Of a stretch of DNA of 64,000 nucleotides, positions 1 to 7,024 are shown piece by piece (positions within the stretch are counted from its first letter, which is position 1; every line of letters starts with the position of its first letter). The notes under the pieces are model-generated. The model had not been told where the DNA came from. It searched no databases and was given only the letters and a program-made list of their open reading frames with translations. Made by a program: the position numbers and the translations under genes. Source of the DNA: Gammaproteobacteria bacterium (GTDB lineage: Bacteria; Gemmatimonadota; Gemmatimonadetes; Longimicrobiales; Gaopeijiaceae); contig JAPPHB010000066.1 in NCBI GenBank assembly GCA_028821195.1, positions 1 to 64,000 on the forward strand. Reading direction: 5' to 3'.

Positions 1-1
1 C

Positions 2-343
2 TTGGACCCCGGATGGGTTGCTAATCTACTGTCCAGAGAAATCGGGGGCACTATATCTTTGGCTTACGCAATGATCGCCGAACCCGCGGTCGTGTTGCTC
101 GATGAGCCTTTTTCCGGGCTCGACCCACCCTCTCGTCACGCCCTTCGGCAAGAGGTCCTGGACGCCCGACAACGAGGCGCCACGGTGGTGCTGGCCAGCC
201 ACGAACTTGCCGAAGTCGAACGGCTGGCCAACCGGGCGTTCATTCTGGAGAACGGAAGAATCCGTCGTGGCCCGGACCTTACGCCGGCGGACGCACCGGC
301 CGCAACCGCATTGGAGTCTGAATTCACCGGAAATGCACATTAA
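2..343 (+). CDS. ABC transporter ATP-binding protein, C-terminal part (5' end outside window)
   Basis: This is the last 113 codons of an ABC ATPase that energises transport together with the permease encoded immediately downstream. The Walker B segment (VVLLDEPFSGLD), the D-loop and the H-loop histidine (LASHEL) are visible. The Walker A half lies outside the window, so the TTG at base 2 is not taken as a true start. The signature loop is unusual: it reads LSREIGGTISLA where this transporter class normally has LSxGxxxRxxLA, so the conserved Gly and Arg are replaced. The stop overlaps the next start by 11 bases, implying translational coupling. The local DNA is less GC-rich than the rest of the window, which may indicate acquisition from elsewhere. 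The family call is firm; the substrate is unknown. Confidence 0.85.
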   Translation: MDPGWVANLLSREIGGTISLAYAMIAEPAVVLLDEPFSGLDPPSRHALRQEVLDARQRGATVVLASHELAEVERLANRAFILENGRIRRGPDLTPADAPAATALESEFTGNAH

Positions 344-1082
344 TATGTATACTTCCTTCGCCAGACGAGCCGTCCTATTGATCCGATCTCGCCTCAAGGC
401 CTTTGTTCTGACGGTCTTGGCAATTCAGGTTACCGAGTTCCGCGGTCTGACAAGCGGCGAGATGTCGGCCATGCTGGAGAGCTGGATCGACACCTATTCG
501 CTGCTTTGTCTCGCTTTTCCTTTCATCTTCATGGCCGGCGTTGTTTCCGGAGACTTCAGGACGGGTGTGGCACGACTATGGTTACAAAAGCCAGTCGATC
601 CGGTGGCTTTCTATCTATGCAGGTTTGTTGAACGTCTCCTGGTGTCGCTGACATTCGCGCTGCTCGCTCTTGCTGCGATTCGGCTGGCTGCGGCGGTCCT
701 CGGCGAATCCAATGAGGTCGGATTGCTGCTCGCCCGCCTGCCATATGTACCCGTCTTGGCATGCGTCACGTTTGGATTCTCGTCCTGGATCTCACGAGGG
801 TCGACCCTGGTTGCGATCGGCTTCCTGTCAGCAGGAGCCGTGGCGCGACAAGTGGCGTTGCCCGATCTACTCGGGCGGCCCTGGAATTGGCTCTTCGAGG
901 CGATACTCGTCCCGATTCCCGCCCTGAGAGGATTTCGTGACTCCCTTGTCGGCGTGTCCGACGCCTTCTGGATCCCGTCTGCACAAATCCTCGCCTACAG
1001 CATCGGCTGGACGGCGTTGGGAGCGCTGGGCGTCTGGTACACGGTCAACAAGGGCAGGCTGCCGCACGCAGAGCAGTCATGA
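333..1082 (+). CDS. ABC-2 type membrane permease-like protein
   Basis: A 249-residue hydrophobic protein with about six predicted membrane segments, beginning after a short basic N-terminus and spanning most of the chain. Its start overlaps the end of the ATPase gene, so it is most simply the permease subunit of that transporter. An ATG at 333 and a second at 345 are both possible; 333 gives the overlap typical of coupled ABC genes. A motif resembling ABC-2 permeases (GVVSGDFRTGVARLWLQKP, near residue 70) supports an ABC-2/NosY-like fold in which an amphipathic loop contacts the ATPase. Sequence similarity is too weak to name a substrate. GC content is lower than in the genes after 1.1 kb. 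Confidence 0.65.
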   Translation: MHINMYTSFARRAVLLIRSRLKAFVLTVLAIQVTEFRGLTSGEMSAMLESWIDTYSLLCLAFPFIFMAGVVSGDFRTGVARLWLQKPVDPVAFYLCRFVERLLVSLTFALLALAAIRLAAAVLGESNEVGLLLARLPYVPVLACVTFGFSSWISRGSTLVAIGFLSAGAVARQVALPDLLGRPWNWLFEAILVPIPALRGFRDSLVGVSDAFWIPSAQILAYSIGWTALGALGVWYTVNKGRLPHAEQS

Positions 1083-1136
1083 GCATGCTGGATCGCGCAC
1101 TGGTGTGGCCGTCAGGTGGTTTGGTCGAGGGCCGCC

Positions 1137-2141
1137 TCAGCTCGCCGCTGGCCGCACTACCACCGTGAGTTCCACGTCCGCAAACAGCCCGCCGTCGTCG
1201 GCGCGGCCGCGCAGGAGGTATGTGCCCGGCTGGTCGAAGGTCACGTCCACGGTCCACCGGCCGTCTTCCGGTAGGTCGGGTGGGAACCACAGCGGGGCCC
1301 ACGGCGAGTTGGCACCCGTGCGGGTGTCCTCCCACACCTTCACCTGGGGTGGGTCGAACGAGACGGCGCCCTCGCCACGGTAGAGGAACCACGACATGAA
1401 CAGGCCGTTCACCTTCTGCACCGTGACCCGGGAAGGGGGCGCGAGTTGCCGGCGGCTGAAGGTTGGGGGGGCGTTCCAGATCGAGTCGGCGCGCGCGGAG
1501 TCTTCGGCCGTCTCGGGAGGTGGGGGCGTCCGCCGGCGGCGAGGGCGCAACAGGCCGTCGTCCTCGACGAGCACGGTGATGGTGACCGGCCGTCCCACCG
1601 ACGTCTCGCGAACATCCGGTCCCTCGAGCGCGATGGTCGGGGGCTGGTTGGCGCGCATCTCCGGACTGCTGGAGCCGGCCCCCAGGGCGCCGGTCTCGGA
1701 CATGACGACCGTGTTGTCCACGATGTAGTCCGGCCGCAGCGTCGCGTAGGCCCGCTCGGTCACGCCGTTGCTGGTGAGGGTCCACACGAGCTCCCGTTCG
1801 CCCCAGTCGGACGGGACACGGACCTTGAACACGAAGCGGTTGCGGCGGGGGAGGAAGTGGGTCGGCTGGCCGCGGTCGGGCGGGCCGGGCGAGAAGGCGT
1901 TGTCCTCCCCCACCGGCACATCGATTTCCTCGAACCAGTTCCGGTTCATGTAGCCGAACAGAAAGTTGAACGAGCCGTCCTCGTTCCTCTCCCAGCCCTC
2001 GAAGGCCGGAGCGACGTTCTGCCCGCGGGAGTAGGTCTGGGCGGCGGAGTCGGAAGCCCACGCGGCAGCGGCGAGCACAAGCACCGCGACGCCACACCTT
2101 AGCCTGACTACGGCGCGGAGCGCGGCGACGCTACGTCTCAT
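1137..2141 (-). CDS. Secreted protein of unknown function
   Basis: A 334-residue protein starting MRRSVAAL with a clear signal peptide: a basic start, a long Ala/Val/Leu core, and a likely cleavage near WASDSAAQ. An in-frame ATG at 2369 would only add an Arg-rich leader, so 2141 was chosen. The mature part contains a segment reading like a beta-sandwich (ITVLVEDDG, PGTYLLRGRADDGG near the C-terminus), similar to Ig/PKD-like extracellular domains that end in a final strand. No catalytic motif is seen. It is the last of three minus-strand genes behind an M28 peptidase and a cytochrome c/copper protein, and probably belongs to the same exported functional set. The function is unknown. Confidence 0.7.
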   Translation of the reverse strand: MRRSVAALRAVVRLRCGVAVLVLAAAAWASDSAAQTYSRGQNVAPAFEGWERNEDGSFNFLFGYMNRNWFEEIDVPVGEDNAFSPGPPDRGQPTHFLPRRNRFVFKVRVPSDWGERELVWTLTSNGVTERAYATLRPDYIVDNTVVMSETGALGAGSSSPEMRANQPPTIALEGPDVRETSVGRPVTITVLVEDDGLLRPRRRRTPPPPETAEDSARADSIWNAPPTFSRRQLAPPSRVTVQKVNGLFMSWFLYRGEGAVSFDPPQVKVWEDTRTGANSPWAPLWFPPDLPEDGRWTVDVTFDQPGTYLLRGRADDGGLFADVELTVVVRPAAS

Positions 2142-2292
2142 CCTGGATGCGGCGCGGAGCCCGGTCCCGATGCCACGCGTCGCTCGAACGTTCACCGATG
2201 TCGCCGACAACATCGGGATGGTCGCGCGGAGCCCAGCCCCGCCGCCGCCCGTCACACGACCCCGGCGGGTCCTCATGCTCACCCGCACGCCG

Positions 2293-3954
2293 CTATCGGT
2301 TGCGGGGGCCCGGCGGTGGATTGCCCGTGGACCCGGCTCGCTCGCCATCCGCAGCCGCCGCATCCGCATCTGCGTAGTAGCGCGGATTGCCGTTTTCCGG
2401 AACGACCATGCACAGCGGGCAACCGATCACATGGTCGTTGGGACCCAGCGCCAGCTGCTCCCTCCGCCTCGCCATCTCCTCCACGAACTGCTCGTCGGTG
2501 AGCTCCACCCGCATCCCGAGGTCGATGAACATGTTCGCCACCGAACGGTTGCCCGAGCCCTGCCAGTTGCGGGTGTCGGGCACGTTCCGGTTCTCCTCGG
2601 AGGTGTCCATGTAGCCGACGATGTGGAGAATCGTGCCCCTGGGCAGGAGCGGCTGGTGATCCTGGGCGTAGGTGTAGCCGCGCACCCAGTTGTGATCGTA
2701 GCCGACGCAGTTGATGGTCTCGACGTTGAAGCCCCAGATCGCCTCCAGGCACATGCGCATTCCGGGAGCGTGCAGGTGGGGCTCGAAGGTGACGATCTTG
2801 GTGTGCTGGTTCAGGACGCGGTACGCGTGCAGCTCCTGTCCCGACTCCCCGGCGCGGATGTCGATGTCGCTTCCGTTGCCCAGTCCGAAGCTGGCCCGCC
2901 TGTACTTGGGTTCGTAATCCGGAGGATGGAAGCGGAAGCCGATCTCCAGGTGGGCGCGGGTATCGCGGCCATTGGAATGGAGATGCACCGAGTTGGACAC
3001 GACCGACGACCCGGCGCGAAGCAGCCGGCCGGCGTCCTCGTCGAAGATGTCGGGTTCTCGCCCGACCTCGTGCACCGGCCAGCCGACATCGGTGGAAGTT
3101 CGCTCGGCGCCAACCCCCGATTCCCTGCCCTCGAGCACGCGCGTGCTCCAGATCATGTGGTGCACCACGAACCGTCCTCCGACCGTGTGGCGACCCTCGT
3201 GTTCAGCGCCGGTCCGCGTTGACGGCACATCGTTGACCTCGCGGATCTCGACGGATTTCACATACCGGTCCTCGGTGAGGCCGGTCGGGACGCTCTCGAT
3301 CTCGCCCCACCAGTCGGGCGAGTCGCCCCCCACGAGCACTTCGGGCAGGCGGACGATGAGGTCGGGTTCGCCCGCCGTCCACACGATTTCGTCGTCGAAC
3401 TCCAGGGGTGGAGGCATGTCCGCCGGATCCCCTTTGGGCGCGCCCGCGCGGTGCCACGCGTCGATCGCGGCGATCTCCCGGTCGTCGAGGGACATGTCGT
3501 CCTTGAAGTGCTGGATGCCGATGTCCTTCTCGACGTACCAGGGAGGCATGGCGCCCGCCCGATCGCGGATCCCGGTGCGCTCGGCGATTCGGCGCGCGTA
3601 GCGGCGCGCATCGCGGTAGGTGACGAGCGACATGGGGGCAACGCCGTTGTCCCGGTGGCAGCGGACGCAGGCGCGCTGCAGGATGGGCGCGATGTCCCGG
3701 CTGAAGGTCACGTCCTCCAGCTGAGGTCCGCTCGATGGCGATGCCGTGCCCTGAGCCGCGAGCGCCGATACCGCCAGGAGCGCCAGGACGATGCCGGACG
3801 CCGCGCCGGTCAGAGCCGCACCGATTGCCGCGATCGCCCGTCCGCGCGCCACGTGCCTTCGGCCGGCATGCCGGGTTCGCCGAGCCCACCGCCACCGCCG
3901 TCCCGTGCAGGCTTCGAGATTCCGACCCGGGACCTCCTTTCTAATCGTCATCAT
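2293..3954 (-). CDS. Cytochrome c fused to copper type II monooxygenase-like domain
   Basis: A 553-residue exported protein. After a basic N-terminus and a hydrophobic signal segment (about residues 40-67) comes a c-type haem site, CVRCH, near residue 95. The C-terminal half resembles the two-domain copper type II ascorbate-dependent monooxygenase fold (PHM/DBM): a His-His-Met motif (VVHHMIW), a paired His region (NSVHLHSNG) and HLHAPGMRM are likely copper ligands. Such fusions are known from Acidobacteria and Gemmatimonadota, where haem may feed electrons to the copper centre; the substrate is unknown. The ATG at 3954 is followed inside the reading frame by a strong AAGGAGG motif, so an internal GTG start (HVARGRA) is also possible. 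It follows the M28 peptidase gene by 10 bases, suggesting one operon. Confidence 0.8.
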   Translation of the reverse strand: MMTIRKEVPGRNLEACTGRRWRWARRTRHAGRRHVARGRAIAAIGAALTGAASGIVLALLAVSALAAQGTASPSSGPQLEDVTFSRDIAPILQRACVRCHRDNGVAPMSLVTYRDARRYARRIAERTGIRDRAGAMPPWYVEKDIGIQHFKDDMSLDDREIAAIDAWHRAGAPKGDPADMPPPLEFDDEIVWTAGEPDLIVRLPEVLVGGDSPDWWGEIESVPTGLTEDRYVKSVEIREVNDVPSTRTGAEHEGRHTVGGRFVVHHMIWSTRVLEGRESGVGAERTSTDVGWPVHEVGREPDIFDEDAGRLLRAGSSVVSNSVHLHSNGRDTRAHLEIGFRFHPPDYEPKYRRASFGLGNGSDIDIRAGESGQELHAYRVLNQHTKIVTFEPHLHAPGMRMCLEAIWGFNVETINCVGYDHNWVRGYTYAQDHQPLLPRGTILHIVGYMDTSEENRNVPDTRNWQGSGNRSVANMFIDLGMRVELTDEQFVEEMARRREQLALGPNDHVIGCPLCMVVPENGNPRYYADADAAAADGERAGSTGNPPPGPRNR

Positions 3955-3964
3955 CGCTCCCCTC

Positions 3965-5248
3965 TCACCGTTCGACGGTCGCGCCGACCAACTGGGCGAT
4001 CGCCGCGAGCGTGGTCTGGGCGGCGTTCAGGCCGAGGCGGAAGTCGTCGTCCGTGTAGGTGGTCCACACGTCGGTCGGCTGGTGCCAGTTCGGGTTCCAG
4101 CCGGCGCCCACTTGCGCCCCCCTTTCGTTCTCGCGCAGGCTGATCGCGGGAGTGAGGTGCATGAAGGGCGTCGAGTCGGTGTTGGTCATGTGCGGACCGA
4201 CGGTGGCGGGATAGTCGGTCGCGTACTGTTCGTTGGCGGCCTTGAAGAAAAACGCCAGCTCCATGGCCTCGGTCGCCAGCTCGGCGTTGGATTGGAACTC
4301 GATGTTGACGTCGGCCTCGGGGCGCTGATCCCGGCTTACCCGTCCGGCGCGGTCGGGCGCGCCGTGGTCCCAGAGCATCATGTCGTGCTGAATCATCCCA
4401 AGCCAACGCGGCTCGGGATAACTGCCGGACCCGGGCGGATCCTCCACGCCCTGCAGCGCCTCGCGCTGCTCCACGTATGCGCGCGCGCCATTCAGGCCTG
4501 TCTCCTCGTTGTTCCAGAGCACGAAGCGGATCGAGCGCTCGGTCTCGACGTCCGGGGAGCTGAAGACGCGCGCGAGCTCCATCACCAGCGCGGTCCCGGA
4601 ACCGTCGTCGTCCACGGCCTCGTTGACCCCGTGCCCATCCATGTGCGCTCCGAGGATGTACATCTCGTCGGGACGTGTCGCGCCGACCTTGGTGCAGAAG
4701 ACCTGCGACCGGTCCCCGTCCACCGGCTCCTCGCGGTTCAGCTCGCGGATGCGCTCGTCGGGCTGCGCCATCGGGTCGCGGTTCACGCCCGTGCGGGCCC
4801 GGTAGCCGAAGATGACGCTGCCTCCGGGACCGGGGCCTCGTCGGCCGACGTCGCCCCCGGTCGGGGTGCCGGTATTCTCGTTGGGCGGCGGTGGAGGCGG
4901 CCGCGGCAAGGGGTCGGCGAAGGAACGTCGTGGCTGTGCGCCCGCGGGCGGATACTGGTAGTGGACGCGTTCGGTGGTGGTGCAGCCGAAGTCCTGAAGC
5001 GTGGCCTCGATCCAGTCGACGGCGTCTCGGTTGCGTTGTGTACCCTGACGGCGGTCGCCGAACTGGGTAAGCCCCTTGAGCGTGGCCTTGTACTCGTCCA
5101 GGGTGAGACGCGAGACGAGTTCGCGCACGGGATCGTCCGCGTCCTGTCCACGCGGCTGTTGCGCTTCGACCGGAGCGACACCCGCGCCGGCGACCACAGC
5201 GAACAACCAGAGGACCGGCACGTTGATTGCTGGAATACCCCTACCCAT
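3965..5248 (-). CDS. M28 family zinc metallopeptidase, secreted
   Basis: A 427-residue exported aminopeptidase-type enzyme. The start at 5248 is set by a GGAGG seven bases upstream and by a signal peptide (hydrophobic core up to APVEAQ). The co-catalytic zinc motifs of family M28 are present: LGAHMDGHG (His ligand), DDDGSG (bridging Asp), NNEETGLNGA (Glu base and ligand), then an Asp in HDMMLWD and a late His in FMHLTPAI. The region near residues 110-140 is Pro/Gly-rich linker. Family members remove N-terminal residues from peptides in the periplasm or outside the cell. It is the first gene of a three-gene minus-strand operon. Confidence 0.9.
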   Translation of the reverse strand: MGRGIPAINVPVLWLFAVVAGAGVAPVEAQQPRGQDADDPVRELVSRLTLDEYKATLKGLTQFGDRRQGTQRNRDAVDWIEATLQDFGCTTTERVHYQYPPAGAQPRRSFADPLPRPPPPPPNENTGTPTGGDVGRRGPGPGGSVIFGYRARTGVNRDPMAQPDERIRELNREEPVDGDRSQVFCTKVGATRPDEMYILGAHMDGHGVNEAVDDDGSGTALVMELARVFSSPDVETERSIRFVLWNNEETGLNGARAYVEQREALQGVEDPPGSGSYPEPRWLGMIQHDMMLWDHGAPDRAGRVSRDQRPEADVNIEFQSNAELATEAMELAFFFKAANEQYATDYPATVGPHMTNTDSTPFMHLTPAISLRENERGAQVGAGWNPNWHQPTDVWTTYTDDDFRLGLNAAQTTLAAIAQLVGATVER

Positions 5249-5440
5249 CGAGACCTCCGCGGGCTGACCGGACGACACCACGCCGACCGTCGCTGAACTG
5301 GGTGAACTGGCAGCGGATACGGTAGATCCGCGCTGTGGCCATTGCAACACCCGGTGTTGTCCAACGAGGCAGGCGCCAGGGCAGTGCCGGGCGATGATCG
5401 CCAGACTATGACTGTACCGTGGCTCGCCTATGGCGGAGAG

Positions 5441-6242
5441 TCAGGCGCCATGCGCGCGCCCAGGCTGCGACCGGATCACCTCTTCCACGCCGCTCGCGGA
5501 AATCCGCTTCCGGGAGTTGCAGATGGCGGCCGCTTCGAGCACGTGCGCCAGCTCCCGCACGTTCCCGGGCCAGGCATACTCCACCAGGATCTCCTCGACG
5601 CGAACCGGCAGCGTCTTCGTGCGCACGCCGTACCTCTCGATCAGCCGGTGGAGGAGCATGTGCGCCAGCACGGGGATGTCCCCGGGGCGCTCCCGCAGGG
5701 GCGCGAGAGCGATTCGGAGCACGGCGATGCGGTGGAACAGATCGGCTCGGAAGCCGCCGGCCGGCACCGCCTCCGCCAGATCGCGCGAGGTCGCGGAGAT
5801 GACCCGCACGTCCAGCGAGCGGAGCCGTTCATCTCCGACCCGGCGCACTTCGCGGTCCTCCAGCACGGTGAGCAGCTTCGCCTGCTGGGGCGACGGAAGT
5901 TCCCCGATTTCGTCAAGAAAGAGGGTGCCGCTATCCGCAACTTCGAAAAGCCCGCGCCTGCTCTCCACGGCACCGGTAAACGCGCCCCGGCGATGACCGA
6001 AGAATTCGCTCTCGAACAGACCCTCCGGGATTCCGGCGCAATTGACGGAAACCAGCGGTTCGCCCCGGCGCGCGCTGTGCGCGTGGATGAGCCGCGCGGC
6101 AAGGCTCTTGCCGGTCCCGGTCTCTCCCGTGATGAGCACCGGGGCCTCTACGGCCGCCGCGCGCGATCAGATGTCGGACACGTTCGATCTGGGCACTCTC
6201 CCCCAGCAGTTCCCGCTTGATGCTTTGCGCGATAGCGAGCAT
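5441..6242 (-). pseudogene. Sigma-54 interaction AAA+ activator, interrupted by a one-base frameshift
   Basis: Two overlapping frames together encode one sigma-54 activator ATPase. The N-terminal frame starts at ATG 6242 (GGAGG just upstream) and reads ELLGESAQIERVRHLIAR. The downstream frame continues VLITGETGTGKS (Walker A), [12 protein letters not shown] (sigma-54 contacting loop), [11 protein letters not shown] (Walker B) and FRADLFHRI (Arg finger region). Dropping one G in the GC-rich run near 6155-6165 joins them as LIARAAVEAPVLITGETG, so the break is a single extra base. It may be a real mutation, an assembly error, or less likely programmed. Even repaired, the product (about 266 residues) has no receiver or GAF domain and stops soon after the ATPase without a Fis-type DNA-binding helix, so it is a bare AAA+ module. 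Confidence 0.8.
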
Positions 6243-6444
6243 CGTCCCTCCAGGCGCGTCATCCGGTGCACTTCACCACCCTTCCGTGACAAAGCTCGCT
6301 CACCCGGACGGGCGTTGGGATGGCAGCCGGGGATGACCGGCGGGCTTCTGCGCGAACGGGGTCAGTACGGCGACCGGCTCAGGACGTTCTGGGTGGACCG
6401 GCCCAGGATGTGCGGGGCGGACCGGCTCCGGACCTGGAGCGGCA

Positions 6445-6660
6445 CTACTTGTACCGATAGGTGATGCGTCCCTTCGAAAGGTCGTAGGGAGACATCTCGC
6501 ACTTGACCCGGTCGCCTTCCAGCACGCGGATGTAGTGCTGACGCATCTTGCCGGAGAGATAGGCGTGGATCTGGTGTCCGTTCTCGAGACGGACACGGAA
6601 GGTGGCGTTGGGGAGAACCTCGACTACGGTTCCTTCGATTTCGATCGCCTGTTTTGCCAA
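6445..6660 (-). CDS. infA: Translation initiation factor IF-1
   Basis: A 71-residue protein that matches IF-1 over its entire length: [18 protein letters not shown] at the N-terminus, the FRVRLENGH strand, the [15 protein letters not shown] core and the [16 protein letters not shown]-terminus. IF-1 is an OB-fold (S1-like) protein that occupies the ribosomal A site during initiation and modulates IF-2 and IF-3. The length is normal for the family. It is transcribed away from the zinc-ribbon gene at 6748, with 87 bases between them, and is not next to ribosomal protein genes here. Confidence 0.97.
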   Translation of the reverse strand: MAKQAIEIEGTVVEVLPNATFRVRLENGHQIHAYLSGKMRQHYIRVLEGDRVKCEMSPYDLSKGRITYRYK

Positions 6661-6747
6661 AAGCGGGCCTCTTATCGTGACAAAGGGGAGGGCGCCAGAG
6701 CCGAGCCCCGTGACGCGACGCCTGCCGCGCAGGGGAGTTGGGCCGCC

Positions 6748-6942
6748 ATGAATTTCACACCCGGGGAGGAGCGTCTCCTCAAGGAGCGCCTGGACGGCGG
6801 CGAGCCGCTTCTTTGCCCCAGGTGTCGATCAGCGATGGTTCGGCGCGATGTGCGTCCACGCTCCGATGTCTCGTACGTGCGCGACCGCGTCTGGTTGATG
6901 TGCGAGCGATGCCGGCGCACCGCGGTGCTCGAGCGGAAATAA
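6748..6942 (+). CDS. Small zinc-ribbon protein
   Basis: A 64-residue protein starting [15 protein letters not shown], with two Cys pairs (CPRC near residue 23 and CERC near residue 53) spaced as in a treble-clef or zinc-ribbon fold. The region between the pairs is basic and contains [18 protein letters not shown]. No recognised enzymatic motif is present; the shape suggests a nucleic-acid or protein-binding metal knuckle. The ATG at 6748 follows an AGGGGAG sequence about 12 bases upstream; in-frame codons further upstream lie inside the infA coding region and were not used. It is divergent from infA. Function unknown. Confidence 0.65.
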   Translation: MNFTPGEERLLKERLDGGEPLLCPRCRSAMVRRDVRPRSDVSYVRDRVWLMCERCRRTAVLERK

Positions 6943-7024
6943 CGGCTCCGCGCCCGTGCCTTGCCTCCGGCCGCGACCCCGAAGGCGCTCCGGTTCCGAT
7001 CTCGAACGGGCAACACCGACAACG

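Noticed and set aside
2142-2292. Degenerate repeats around GGCGCGGAGC between two minus-strand genes
   Set aside because: The copies are few and imperfect; with this GC content they may be chance.
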